From the NCBI GenBank assembly GCA_963795935.1, contig CAWCJO010000029.1:62001-126000 (forward strand): a DNA stretch of 64,000 nucleotides. Direction: 5' to 3'. Position numbers and translations under genes: made by a program. This stretch comes from JAICMB01 sp963795935 (GTDB taxonomy: Bacteria > Acidobacteriota > Terriglobia > Bryobacterales > Bryobacteraceae). This document shows, one piece after another, positions 18,379 to 27,529 of the stretch (position 1 is its first letter; the number at the start of each line of letters is the position of its first letter). Below the pieces are notes generated by a model that made no database searches, was not told the origin of the DNA, and worked only from the letters and a program-made list of their open reading frames with translations.

Positions 18379-19574
18379 AACAGCATGCCGGCGATGCACG
18401 CGGACATGAAGTTCGCCATGGTCCCGGCGGCGACGGCTCGCAAACCGAGGCGCGCCAGGTCGGATTTTCGCGATGGCGCCAGCGCTCCGATGCCGCCGAT
18501 CTGGATCGCGATGGAGCTGAGATTCGCAAATCCGCACAGCGCATAAGTCGCGATGGTGAACGAGCGCGGGTCGAGATGCGGCTTCAAGGGACCAAGCTCC
18601 TGGAAGGCGATGAATTCGTTCAGAACGAGCCGGATCCCGAGGAGATTTCCGATGGAGCGGCAATCGTTCCATTTCACTCCCAGCAGCCACGCAACGGGCG
18701 AGAAGACGTACCCGAGGATCTGCTGCATGGAGGTGTGGAAGTTGCCGAGAACGCCGTTCACGAGCGCGATCAAGGCCAGAAACGCGATCAACATCGCGGC
18801 CACGTTGAGCGCCAGATTCAGTCCGTCGCCGGCGCCGCGCGCGGCCGCGTCGATCAGGTTCACGCCCGGCCGCTCCACTTCAATCTTGACGCCGCCGGCT
18901 GTCGCGGGCTGCCCGATTTCGGGGATCAGTATTTTCGCAAGCATGATGGTGGCGGGGGCGGTCATGATCACGGCGGTCAATAAATGCACGATCGAGACAT
19001 GGGCCATCAAGACATAAGCGGCCATTACGGCGCCGGAGACGTGCGCCATGCCGCTGACCATAATGGTGAATAGCTCCGATTCGGTCATGCCAGCGAGAAA
19101 GGGGCGGATGGTGAGGGGCGCTTCGGTCTGGCCCATAAAGATACTGGCCGCGACATTGGTGGCTTCGGCGCCGCTCGCGCCCATGACGCGCTGCATCATA
19201 ACCGCCATGCCGCGCACGAAAACCTGCATCACGCCGAAGTAGTAGAGGATCGCAAACAGGCTCGAGATGAAAATGATAATGGGGAGGACCTGAAACGCGA
19301 AAACTACGCCGAACTCGGGTGACGCCGCGCCCAGCTTATCGCCGAACACAAACTTGCTGCCCGCGGCGGAGTATCCGAGTAGCGCGTTGACTCCGGCGCT
19401 CGCCGTCTCGAACACCAGCCCAAACGGCGTCTTCAGAACGATGAACGCGAAAAGGAATTGCAGAGAGATGCCCCACACAATGATGCGGGGCTGGATCGCC
19501 TTCTTGTGTTTTGAGAACAGCAGACACACCGCGAGGATCGACGCCAACCCGAGAAGGCCAGTAAAGCGGCCCAT
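18375..19574 (-). CDS. nupC: NupC/CNT-family concentrative nucleoside transporter
   Basis: A 399-residue inner-membrane nucleoside/cation symporter. The family core is visible: an N-terminal helix pair, the gate region FAFQVLPIIIFISS, the conserved substrate motif GQTEAPLTIRPFL, the second nucleoside motif around FIAFQEL, and a final C-terminal helix. It imports the nucleosides that the flanking phosphorylases and deaminase use. It follows the pyrimidine nucleoside phosphorylase by 10 bases and its stop overlaps the expected start of the PNP gene. Confidence 0.95.
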   Translation of the reverse strand: MGRFTGLLGLASILAVCLLFSKHKKAIQPRIIVWGISLQFLFAFIVLKTPFGLVFETASAGVNALLGYSAAGSKFVFGDKLGAASPEFGVVFAFQVLPIIIFISSLFAILYYFGVMQVFVRGMAVMMQRVMGASGAEATNVAASIFMGQTEAPLTIRPFLAGMTESELFTIMVSGMAHVSGAVMAAYVLMAHVSIVHLLTAVIMTAPATIMLAKILIPEIGQPATAGGVKIEVERPGVNLIDAAARGAGDGLNLALNVAAMLIAFLALIALVNGVLGNFHTSMQQILGYVFSPVAWLLGVKWNDCRSIGNLLGIRLVLNEFIAFQELGPLKPHLDPRSFTIATYALCGFANLSSIAIQIGGIGALAPSRKSDLARLGLRAVAAGTMANFMSACIAGMLL

Positions 19575-19584
19575 CTGGATGAGT

Positions 19585-20889
19585 TTATCCGACCACTTCG
19601 AGAATCAGTTCGCGCTCGTCGGGCGCCGTGCCCGAAATGCGGAAGGCGTCCTCGACCATTTGGGCGGCTTCCTCGACGTGCTCCTCGCTGGTGTAGTAGA
19701 GGCGGCATAGAACCCCGCCGGCATCGATTTTGTTGCCCACCTTCACTTCCAGAATGACGCCCACCGCCGGGTCGATGAGGTCGTCCTTGGTGTCGCGGCC
19801 CGCGCCGATCATGTTCGACGCCTGACCAATGTACTCGGCGTCGATGATGGTAATGTAGCCGGGTCGAGGCGATGTGATTTCGCGCGCGCCGGTCGCGTTC
19901 GGAAGCAGCTCGAAGCGATCCAGGACCAGCGGATTGCCTCCTTGCGCCTGGATGACCTCTTTGAACTTGCGATATCCGGAGCCGTCGAGAAGCCTGCGCT
20001 GCGCCAAGTCGCGCGCTTCGTCGAGCGTCTTCGTAATTTTGCCGAGAAAGATCATGCGCGCGGCGAGTTCGAGCGAAAGGCGCGTCAGATCGGTCGGGCC
20101 GGCGTTCTGCAGCGTCTGCGAGACTTCCATGATTTCGAGCGCGTTGCCGATGGCATATCCGAGCGGCTGGTTCATGTCGGTGATCAGCGCCTGAACGCGC
20201 TTATCGAGGCGGCGGCCGATGCCGACCATCATCTGCGCCAGGCGGCGCGCGTCCACCTGCTTCTTCATGAAGGCGCCCGCGCCCACCTTGACATCCAGCA
20301 CCAATGCGTCAAGACCCACCGCGACTTTCTTCGACATGATCGAAGACGCGATCAACGGTATGGATTCGACGGTCGCGGTGGCATCGCGCAACGCATACAG
20401 CTTCCCGTCGGCCGGCGCCAGCTCCGGCGTTTGCCCGACGAACGCTAACCCGAGCCGGCCGACCTGGTCCTTGAACTCGGCAACGGTGAGGTCGGTGCGG
20501 AAACCCGGGATGGATTCCAGCTTGTCGAGAGTGCCGCCGGTGTGCCCGAGCGCGCGGCCGGAGATCATCGGTATGATGGCGCCCGCGGCGGCCGCGATCG
20601 GCGCGGCGATGAGGCTGGTTTTATCGCCCACTCCGCCAGTGGAATGCTTGTCGACCTTCACGCCATGAATGTCGCTGAAGTCGATAACGGAGCCCGAACG
20701 CATCATGCTCTCGGTCAGCGCGCTCACTTCGCGATCGGACATGCCGGTGAAGAAAACCGCCATCAGAAACGCGGAGACTTGATAATCTGGAATGTCGCCT
20801 CGGGTATAGCCGTCGACGAAATACTTGATTTCTTCCGGCGAAAGCTCTTCGCGGTCGCGCTTCCGGTGGATCAGGTCAACAGTTCGCAT
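19585..20889 (-). CDS. Thymidine / pyrimidine-nucleoside phosphorylase
   Basis: A complete 434-residue member of the thymidine phosphorylase family, releasing the base and (deoxy)ribose-1-phosphate. Motifs: N-terminal MRTVDLIHRKRDREELS, the glycine-rich phosphate-binding loop KHSTGGVGDKTSLIAAP, the family signature SGRALGHTGGTLDKLESIPG, LDVKVGAGAFMK, and the C-terminal PYNP domain. The length is that of DeoA/Pdp; the two cannot be separated by eye. First gene of the salvage operon, with only an AT-rich ~60-base leader before it. Confidence 0.95.
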   Translation of the reverse strand: MRTVDLIHRKRDREELSPEEIKYFVDGYTRGDIPDYQVSAFLMAVFFTGMSDREVSALTESMMRSGSVIDFSDIHGVKVDKHSTGGVGDKTSLIAAPIAAAAGAIIPMISGRALGHTGGTLDKLESIPGFRTDLTVAEFKDQVGRLGLAFVGQTPELAPADGKLYALRDATATVESIPLIASSIMSKKVAVGLDALVLDVKVGAGAFMKKQVDARRLAQMMVGIGRRLDKRVQALITDMNQPLGYAIGNALEIMEVSQTLQNAGPTDLTRLSLELAARMIFLGKITKTLDEARDLAQRRLLDGSGYRKFKEVIQAQGGNPLVLDRFELLPNATGAREITSPRPGYITIIDAEYIGQASNMIGAGRDTKDDLIDPAVGVILEVKVGNKIDAGGVLCRLYYTSEEHVEEAAQMVEDAFRISGTAPDERELILEVVG

Positions 20890-20953
20890 TTAGAATTCCT
20901 AAAGCTAGCATCTTATGTAGCTGAGTAAAGCAATTCCACACTCCCGCCGCCGG

Positions 20954-21334
20954 TCATCGCGCGAGCGAGCGGATGAATTCCACGTCTCCTTCAAGAAAAT
21001 CGCAGGAGGGCAGATCGCGGGGCAGAACCCACGAGATTTGTTCGAAAATCAGGTTGCGCGGCTCGCCAAGGAACCGTTGGACCTTATGAAAGATTAGCAG
21101 GATCGGAGCGCGGCCGGGGTATTCATATCGATAACGCGCGATCTCGGGGCCAACTTCGGCGCGAATTTCGAGCTCCTCGCGGAGCTCGCGCGCCAGCGCC
21201 TCGCGAGGTTCTTCGCCGGGCTCGACCTTGCCGCCGGGAAACTCCCATTTCAAGGAATGGGGCGCGCCCGCACGGCGCTGGGCGATCAACATGCGGCCGT
21301 CGCGTTCAATCACCGCGGCGACAACCGTGGTCAC
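20954..21334 (-). CDS. mutT: MutT-like NUDIX hydrolase
   Basis: A compact 126-residue NUDIX protein with a complete Nudix box: GGKVEPGEEP followed by REALARELREEL (consensus Gx5Ex7REUXEEXGU, with Ile at the last position). The N-terminal VAAVIERDGRMLIAQRRAG and the short C-terminal half resemble 8-oxo-dGTP diphosphatases of the MutT group, which clean oxidised nucleotides from the pool. The GTG start overlaps the preceding stop by GTGA, so it is coupled to the SelA-like gene. Confidence 0.9.
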   Translation of the reverse strand: MTTVVAAVIERDGRMLIAQRRAGAPHSLKWEFPGGKVEPGEEPREALARELREELEIRAEVGPEIARYRYEYPGRAPILLIFHKVQRFLGEPRNLIFEQISWVLPRDLPSCDFLEGDVEFIRSLAR

Positions 21335-22596
21335 GAGCGGGCAGCGGCCGCCAGCACCTCATGAAGCCGGCGCGCGACGATCATGTCCTCGCCTGGCTCC
21401 AGCATCCAGACGCCTACGACAATCGTGTTCTCGTCGACAGGCATCCCGGCGGACGCCGCATGCTTGCTGCCGGTGGAAGGGTTCAGCTCGATACTCGGCG
21501 TTCCGCGGCGGAGTTGAACCAGAACCTCGCGCGGGGAAATCTTCACTTTTTGCTGGTCGTATCGAAGCAGCAGATGCGGCACGTGGTTGGCAACCTCGGG
21601 CACGAAGACCTCGGGCGCGAGCGATGGAATGCCTTTCAAATGCGCTGCAATACGATTGGCGCGGCGCCGGAATTCGGCCTCCATCCCCTCGTCGGATTGG
21701 CTGAGGAACCAGTCCACTGCGGCAACCATGCCCACGATCTGTTCCTTTGCGACCTTCTGTCCGCGAGCCACGCCGTCGAACGGATTGTTGTTCTCGGACG
21801 CGGCGGCGATGAGGTCTTTTCTGCCCAAAAGCAGGCCCGCGTTTTGCGGACCGCGCATTCCCTTGCCGCCGGAAAAGGTGACCAGATCGAAACCCATCTG
21901 CGTGTAGTTCCAGAGGTTCGAGATCGGCGGCACATCGGCTGCGGCGTCATTGAAGCAAGGGACGCCGCGCTCGTGCGCCACGCGGATCCAATCTTCGCGT
22001 CCGATCTGGCCGCCTTCCGCGGCATTGAAGAAGTGCGCCAGTACGGTGCGATCGTTGAAAGCGGCCCGATAATCCTCCATGGTTTCCACTTCGACGAAGC
22101 GCGTGCCGCAGCACAGCAGGCCTTCGTCGTAACCGTAACGGTGCGCCTTCTGAATGACGATCTCGTTTTTCATCCCCGGAATTTTCGACGGGATGTCGCG
22201 GATGCCGCATTTGTTGGCGGCCATGACGCATGCCGCCGTGCCGATGGTCAACCCGGAGGAGGCGCCCGCCGTGACCATCGCCGCCTCGCATTTGAGCTTT
22301 TGCGCCAGATATTGGCCCGCGGCTTTCTGCAAATCGAGCAGACGCACGGGATGCTTGGCCGCGCGCGCCACCGCCGCTTGAACGGAGGGCGGCATCGTGG
22401 ACGCGGTCAGAATCGTGTACGTGCCGGCGGCGTTGATAATTTTCGTCACGCCGAGTTTGTCATAGTAATCTTCCGCGGGCTCAGCCGGCGCATGCACCGA
22501 TGGCGGCGTTGCCGCGAATAAGCTCGTGCGGCTGGCGATTCCTCCAACCGCAAATAAATTCCGCAAGGAACCGAAGAACTCTCTGCGTCCGCTCAT
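21331..22596 (-). CDS. Exported SelA-like PLP-dependent protein, copy 1
   Basis: A ~421-residue fold-type I PLP protein of the SelA / D-glucosaminate-6-phosphate ammonia-lyase (DgaE-like) group. The PLP lysine is in LVTFSGGKGMRGPQNAG. The N-terminus carries a twin-arginine-like signal (GRREFFGSLRNLFAVGG), giving a periplasmic enzyme, which is unusual for this fold. After the signal it continues with YYDKLGVTKIINAAGTYTILT, the usual start of the family. The relatives use PLP to eliminate water/ammonia from amino acids or amino sugars; the substrate here is unknown. I chose the second in-frame ATG because the signal then starts properly. It is paralogous to the protein at 23678-25234. Confidence 0.85.
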   Translation of the reverse strand: MSGRREFFGSLRNLFAVGGIASRTSLFAATPPSVHAPAEPAEDYYDKLGVTKIINAAGTYTILTASTMPPSVQAAVARAAKHPVRLLDLQKAAGQYLAQKLKCEAAMVTAGASSGLTIGTAACVMAANKCGIRDIPSKIPGMKNEIVIQKAHRYGYDEGLLCCGTRFVEVETMEDYRAAFNDRTVLAHFFNAAEGGQIGREDWIRVAHERGVPCFNDAAADVPPISNLWNYTQMGFDLVTFSGGKGMRGPQNAGLLLGRKDLIAAASENNNPFDGVARGQKVAKEQIVGMVAAVDWFLSQSDEGMEAEFRRRANRIAAHLKGIPSLAPEVFVPEVANHVPHLLLRYDQQKVKISPREVLVQLRRGTPSIELNPSTGSKHAASAGMPVDENTIVVGVWMLEPGEDMIVARRLHEVLAAAARS

Positions 22597-22656
22597 GATG
22601 ACTTCAATATACGGCATCCCGCCGCCAATGTGCTATAACTCTCACTGAGATTGCGT

Positions 22657-23667
22657 ATGACTCGGAAAGATTTTCTAAGAACCGCGACGGCCGCGGCGGG
22701 TTTCGCCGCCTTGGCGCAGGCCGGAGACGTTCGCAACGCCGCCGGCGATTTGACGGACGTATATCCTGTTCCTCCGCTCGCCCGCAAAAACGACGCCAAG
22801 CGCTCTTTGGATATCCCGGAGAACGACAAGATTTTCAATTTCCTGCTGGGGCAGGGCATGAAAAGCGTGGTGTACGGCGGCAACGCGCTGATCTATCATC
22901 TCAGGCTCAGCGAGTATTCGGAGCTGATCGATTGGCTATCGGGATTGACCTCCAAGGCCCGGATCATACCGGGCATTGGACCGTCGTATGGACGCGCCAT
23001 GGACCACGCCGCCATCGTTCGAAAGGGCAGATTCATGTCTTTGCTGGCGCTGCCCGGGAGCGATCCTCGCGACGCCGCGGGACTCGAGATCGGGTTCCGG
23101 GAAATCGCGCAAGCGGCGGGCCTGCCGCTCTCGTTGTATATCAAAGACGAATCCAATTTTGGCGCTGACAAAGAAGCGGGTCTTGACGTGATCGGCCGCT
23201 TGGTCGATTCCAAAGTCTGCCTCTCGATCAAGTACGCCGTGGTGCGCAAGAATCCCGCCGAGGACCCGTATTTGCGCGCGCTGCTCAAACGCGTCGATCC
23301 TTCCCGCGTGGTCAGTGGAATCGGAGAACGGCCCGCCATCGTCCACCTTCGCGATTTCAAGCTGGCCGGATTCACGACCGGGTCCGGAGTGCTGGCGCCG
23401 GCGTTGTGCCTGCGGTTGCTGCGCGCCTGCCTGGCGCAAGATTATGCCAAGGCGGAAGAATGGCGGCAGTATTTCATGCCGCTGGAAGACCTCCGCAGCG
23501 CGTGGGGTCCGCCGCGCGTGCTGCATCACGCAGTTGCGTTGGCAGGCATTGCCGAGACGGGTCCGTTGTCGCCGTTTCTATCCGCGTTGAACGCTTCTCA
23601 GTTGGCGCAGCTTAAGCCGGTAGCGCGAAAGCTGTTTCAGGAAAACGCAAGCAAGAGCGCGGCGTAG
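22657..23667 (+). CDS. Exported dihydrodipicolinate-synthase-like (DHDPS/NAL) protein
   Basis: A 336-residue protein of the DHDPS/N-acetylneuraminate-lyase class I aldolase superfamily. The putative Schiff-base lysine lies in VCLSIKYAVVRKNP, the position expected after the sixth strand, and VVYGGNALIYHL replaces the usual GTTGE loop. The N-terminus (TRKDFLRTATAAAGFAALAQ) is a Tat/Sec-type signal. The substitutions in the first loop mean it is not a true DapA; an exported 2-oxo-acid aldolase is likely. Start chosen at the ATG (22657), two codons after a possible TTG. It sits between two SelA-like PLP genes, as KDPG-type aldolases sit beside such genes in amino-sugar catabolism. Confidence 0.8.
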   Translation: MTRKDFLRTATAAAGFAALAQAGDVRNAAGDLTDVYPVPPLARKNDAKRSLDIPENDKIFNFLLGQGMKSVVYGGNALIYHLRLSEYSELIDWLSGLTSKARIIPGIGPSYGRAMDHAAIVRKGRFMSLLALPGSDPRDAAGLEIGFREIAQAAGLPLSLYIKDESNFGADKEAGLDVIGRLVDSKVCLSIKYAVVRKNPAEDPYLRALLKRVDPSRVVSGIGERPAIVHLRDFKLAGFTTGSGVLAPALCLRLLRACLAQDYAKAEEWRQYFMPLEDLRSAWGPPRVLHHAVALAGIAETGPLSPFLSALNASQLAQLKPVARKLFQENASKSAA

Positions 23668-23677
23668 GATGACTATT

Positions 23678-25234
23678 TCAAGCGGTTGCGCCGTGGCGGC
23701 GGGCTCGCCACTGGCCACTGCCGTACTCGCCCATTGTGAGGTCGCCCGACATGGCGGCGCCTGATACGGAACCCGTAAATACATAATTAAGAGTGTTGCC
23801 GTCGGCCGGGAGCGTGCTTCGCAAGCTGACTCGATCGCCGTCGATATGGCCTTTCAAGTCGCCTTGATACGCCCAACCCTGGTGCGATCCGCTGACCTGA
23901 TTTCCGCTGGCGGTCAGGAATAACTTGTGCCGCGCCGAACCGACTTCGTACTGCACTTCGACGTCCCACACCCCTGAGATGTCCGTCGCGGGAGCTGCGA
24001 GCGTTTTCGCGGGACGGCCTTTGGGAGCGGCAGAAAAAATCTCGACCAGCCGCGCTGCGACGATCGTGTGCTCGCCGGGTTTCATGGCGACGGGACGGAT
24101 CAGGAATGAATAGCCCTCGCCTGAGGCGTGCGTCATAATTCGCGGCTCGCCGTCGAGCAGCTTGCGCCCTACTTCACCCGCCGTCAAAGCGACCTTGTCG
24201 CGATCCCAGGCGACGTTCAGGGTGGGAAACGGACCGCCGCGCGCGGGCGGCCGCACTTGCGCGGTCACGCCGGGCACTCGCGTGATGCGATCGGACATCT
24301 GCGTGTACCAGCCTTCCCATGTTCGAAAATCCGCTTCCATGTCGCGCCCGCCGCGCCAGGTCTCGACCGCCTGCAGCATGCCCATGATCTCTTCCTTGGT
24401 CACCTTCAGCGCGCGTCCGAAGGAATGGTGGGGAGCGCTATTGGCCCAAGCGGCTTCGACCAGGTCCTTGCGGCCGAGAAGAAGGCCGGCGCCTTGAGGT
24501 CCGCGAAGAATTTTTCCGCCGCTGTAAGCGACCAGATCCGCTCCTTGCGCGATGTATGGATTGGGCACGATGAGATAATCGGCCGCCGCGTCCACGAGGG
24601 TGGGAACGCCGGCGGCGCGCGCGATGGGGGCGATATCTTTGAGATCCAAATGCGCTTTCCCGAAATAGTTGCCGAGGATGTAAATCATCGCCGTGTGCGG
24701 ACCGATGGCGCGGCGCAGTTGGTCCACGTTGTTCACCTCGATCACCTTGACGCTGAGCGTGCGAACGGCATGGTCGTAGGCGTTGCGCGACTCGCGCGGG
24801 ATGATGACTTCGTCCTTGAGTCCTTCGAGATTGGGGAGACGCTGGATCTTTTCGGGGTCCATGCCGATGAGACACGCCGAGGTGGCGTGGGTCAGAGCCG
24901 CCGCCGTGCCCGCCGTTACGATGCCCCACTCGACCTGCAACAATTCGGCGAGGCGCGGGCTCACCTTGTCCATGAGCTCATCGAGGTCGACGTGAAAGTG
25001 CGCCGCCTGCTCCATCGCCGCGATCACTTCCGGCAAGGTCAGCGATCCGCCGTTGATGGTCAGCGTCGCGGTGCAGTTGATAAAAGGGCGCACGCCGATG
25101 CGGGTGTACACATCCGGAGTGGCGCCGGACGGAGTTGCCGCGGCCGCGGGCGCCGCGCCGGCCATGGCAGCGGCCACGGCGCCACCGGCTTGAAACAAAT
25201 TGCGGCGGCTGATGGCGGGGGATGGTTTGGACAT
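23678..25234 (-). CDS. Exported SelA-like PLP-dependent protein, copy 2, with C-terminal extension
   Basis: A 518-residue paralogue of the 21.3-kb protein. Twin-arginine signal SPAISRRNLFQAGGAVAAAM, then the family opening VYTRIGVRPFINCTATLT and the PLP lysine in LVAYSGGKILRGPQGAG. An extra domain of ~100 residues follows the PLP fold (from DISGVWDVEVQYEVG to the end). It has alternating hydrophobic beta-like strands with glycines (ASGNQVSGSHQGW, DGDRVSLRSTLP), similar to short lipocalin-like domains often found in secreted acidobacterial enzymes. Divergent from the amidohydrolase at 25290, converging with the DHDPS-like gene. Confidence 0.85.
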   Translation of the reverse strand: MSKPSPAISRRNLFQAGGAVAAAMAGAAPAAAATPSGATPDVYTRIGVRPFINCTATLTINGGSLTLPEVIAAMEQAAHFHVDLDELMDKVSPRLAELLQVEWGIVTAGTAAALTHATSACLIGMDPEKIQRLPNLEGLKDEVIIPRESRNAYDHAVRTLSVKVIEVNNVDQLRRAIGPHTAMIYILGNYFGKAHLDLKDIAPIARAAGVPTLVDAAADYLIVPNPYIAQGADLVAYSGGKILRGPQGAGLLLGRKDLVEAAWANSAPHHSFGRALKVTKEEIMGMLQAVETWRGGRDMEADFRTWEGWYTQMSDRITRVPGVTAQVRPPARGGPFPTLNVAWDRDKVALTAGEVGRKLLDGEPRIMTHASGEGYSFLIRPVAMKPGEHTIVAARLVEIFSAAPKGRPAKTLAAPATDISGVWDVEVQYEVGSARHKLFLTASGNQVSGSHQGWAYQGDLKGHIDGDRVSLRSTLPADGNTLNYVFTGSVSGAAMSGDLTMGEYGSGQWRARRHGATA

Positions 25235-25289
25235 CGATAACTCCTCGGTAAAAGCTATTGTACTGCGGTTGGTTTACTATTGGTGATTC

Positions 25290-26498
25290 ATGCTTCGCCT
25301 GAAATTGCTTCTATTTTTGGCCATGGGCGCAGCGTCGGCGCAGCAGTACGATTTAGTTCTGCGCGGCGGACGCGTGATCGATCCGGGCAACAACGTCGAC
25401 GCCGTGATGGACGTGGCGATCGCAGGGAACCGCATCGCCGCCGTTGCCGCGGCGATTCCCGATGGGGAAGCCCGCAAGGTTGTGGATGTTGCGGGGCTTT
25501 ATGTAGTCCCCGGGCTGATCGATTTGCACATGCATGTTTTCGGCTACGAGGGAGCCATTTCACCGGACGACACGGCGCTGCCGGCCGGAACGACGACGAT
25601 TGTCGACGCTGGGGGCAGCGGCTGGCGGACCTTTGAGGAGTTCCGGCGCACCGTGATGGCGCACTCCAAAACGCGAGTGCTCGCTTTGCTGAACATCGTC
25701 GGAAAAGGCATGATCGGCGAGCCTTACGAGAGCGACACCCAGGACATGGACCCGGAGGCAACGGCGGCCATGATCGGCCGCAATCGCGACGTGATCGTGG
25801 GCATCAAGACCGCCCATTTCGCCAAGCCGGGTTGGACGGCCATCGATCGCGCGGTTGCGGCCGGGCGGCTGGCGCACGTTCCGGTCATGGTGGACTCTCA
25901 CATCTTCACCAATTCGCAGCGCACCACGCGCGAGGAGCTTCTCGATCACTTGCGTCCGGGCGACATCCGCACGCACATGTTCAACGACCGCCAGATCGAG
26001 CTGGTCGACCGTATTACGGGCAAGGTGGAACCGTGGGTGATCGAAGCGCGGCGCCGCGGCGTGCGGTTCGACGTGGGGCACGGCGGCGGAAGCTTTCTTT
26101 GGCCGGTGGCGAGCCGCGCCATCGCGCAAGGATTTTACCCTGACAGCATCAGCACCGACCTGCACGCGGGCAGTATCTTCATCCAGCAGTCCGATATGCC
26201 GAACGTAATGTCGAAACTGATGTTCCTCGGAATGAGTTTGGCGGACGTGCTGCAGCGGTCGACGGTGAACCCGGCCAAAGAGATTGCGCGTTATCCCGAG
26301 CTGGGGACGCTCGGCGTGGGGCGGACGGCGGATGTTGCGGTGCTCGAAGAGCAGAGCGGCATTTTTGCGTTCAAGGACGCTTGGCCCGCGAAACGGCTGG
26401 CGACGAAACGGCTGGCTTGCGTGTTGACGATTCGAAACGGCGCCATTGTTTACGATCGGGACGCGCGGTCTTTCCCGGCCTGGAGCGGAACGCGATGA
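25290..26498 (+). CDS. Exported amidohydrolase/deacetylase (EF_0837-type), copy 1
   Basis: A 402-residue metal-dependent amidohydrolase with a short Sec signal (MLRLKLLLFLAMGAASA). The metal ligands expected for the family are present: HMH (His80, His82), His in MVDSHIFT, His in IRTHMFND, the GHG loop in FDVGHGGGSF and the Asp of SISTDLH. The family (dihydroorotase-like, EF_0837/Atu3266 group) hydrolyses acylated amino or hydroxy acids and is often next to SelA-like and aldolase genes, as here. A short in-frame tandem duplication (AKRLATKRLA) lies near the C-terminus. The stop overlaps the next gene by ATGA. Confidence 0.88.
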   Translation: MLRLKLLLFLAMGAASAQQYDLVLRGGRVIDPGNNVDAVMDVAIAGNRIAAVAAAIPDGEARKVVDVAGLYVVPGLIDLHMHVFGYEGAISPDDTALPAGTTTIVDAGGSGWRTFEEFRRTVMAHSKTRVLALLNIVGKGMIGEPYESDTQDMDPEATAAMIGRNRDVIVGIKTAHFAKPGWTAIDRAVAAGRLAHVPVMVDSHIFTNSQRTTREELLDHLRPGDIRTHMFNDRQIELVDRITGKVEPWVIEARRRGVRFDVGHGGGSFLWPVASRAIAQGFYPDSISTDLHAGSIFIQQSDMPNVMSKLMFLGMSLADVLQRSTVNPAKEIARYPELGTLGVGRTADVAVLEEQSGIFAFKDAWPAKRLATKRLACVLTIRNGAIVYDRDARSFPAWSGTR

Positions 26499-27529
26499 AG
26501 AGGCGATTGCTCGTTTTGGCGCTGGCCTGCGGCGGCGTACAGGGTCAGCAGATTTACGATCTGCTGTTGAAGAACGGCCGCGTGATCGATGCGGCGAACC
26601 GGCGCGATGCGCGGCTCGACATCGCGATCGACGGAAATAAGATCGCGCGGGTCGCTCCGGATCTCCCGGCCGCCGCCGGACGGGTCGTAGTTGACGTGGG
26701 GGCGTATATTGTCAGTCCCGGTCTTATCGACATCAACGCGCACTTCGATCTCGCGCGCGGGGGCGTGCGGCCCGATTACCACACTCTGCCGAACGGCGTG
26801 ACGACGGCGGTCGATGCGGGGGACGAGACCTGCGCGACGTTGGCGGATTTCAAGAAGCGCGTCATCGATCGGGCAAGGACGAGAATTCTGGCGTTTGTTT
26901 CCGGCTCCGGCGAGGGTTGCGATCAGGATGTCGTGGTCAACCGGGGTGGGACGCCGGCCATGGCTCCGATTGAGGCGCTAAGCCGTAAGGGAGCGTCGCA
27001 GTTGAGACCTGGCGATATCGTAACGGGGCTGTATGGCTCGCCCATGCCGGCCGAAGAGGTGGGACAAGCGCGGCGGCGCGGCATTCTTCTGGAGTGCGGA
27101 GCGGGCCAGTTGCGGATTGGAGCCGCGCAGGTGGCCTTGAAAGACGGATTGCCGCCGGATATTATTTCGAGCGGACTCGACGCCGCCAATGCCGTGTTAC
27201 CCGGCGACAATCTTCTCACGGCCATGTCGGAATTTCTGAACCTGGGCATGACGCCGCAACAGATCCTGGAGCGCGTGACCGCGAACGCCGCGCGCGCTAT
27301 CCGGCGGCCGGAACTGGGAGCGTTCAACGAGGGCGGGGTTGCCGATGTCGCGATACTCGAGATTCAAGACGGAAAATTCGGCTTGCTCGATTCGGGCGGC
27401 CGGCGCTTGGATGCGGCGCGGCGCTTTCGTTGCGTGTTGACGGTGCGCAATGGACGGATCGTGTGGGACACGGGGGGCCTCAGCATGCCGGATTCAAGCA
27501 AGGCCGGGCCTTACAGCAATTTCAAATAG
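26495..27529 (+). CDS. Amidohydrolase-like paralogue, copy 2, with lost metal ligands
   Basis: A 344-residue paralogue of the upstream amidohydrolase, with a Sec signal (KRRLLVLALACGGVQG) and the same IYDLLLKNGRVIDAANRRD opening. It is ~60 residues shorter in the middle. The canonical HxH has become Asn81-Ala-His83 (DINAHFD), and the GHG loop is replaced by ECGAGQL. The final Asp (ISSGLDAANAV) remains but its His neighbour is gone. It is therefore probably not a conventional binuclear hydrolase and may be a scaffold or have a changed activity. The reading frame is clean and start-coupled (ATGA), so it does not look like a decaying gene. Confidence 0.85.
   Translation: MKRRLLVLALACGGVQGQQIYDLLLKNGRVIDAANRRDARLDIAIDGNKIARVAPDLPAAAGRVVVDVGAYIVSPGLIDINAHFDLARGGVRPDYHTLPNGVTTAVDAGDETCATLADFKKRVIDRARTRILAFVSGSGEGCDQDVVVNRGGTPAMAPIEALSRKGASQLRPGDIVTGLYGSPMPAEEVGQARRRGILLECGAGQLRIGAAQVALKDGLPPDIISSGLDAANAVLPGDNLLTAMSEFLNLGMTPQQILERVTANAARAIRRPELGAFNEGGVADVAILEIQDGKFGLLDSGGRRLDAARRFRCVLTVRNGRIVWDTGGLSMPDSSKAGPYSNFK

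Noticed and set aside
26392..26423. Tandem CGAAACGGCTGGCGA-type duplication
   Set aside because: A simple in-frame duplication in a gene 3' end. No sign of a larger repeat array.
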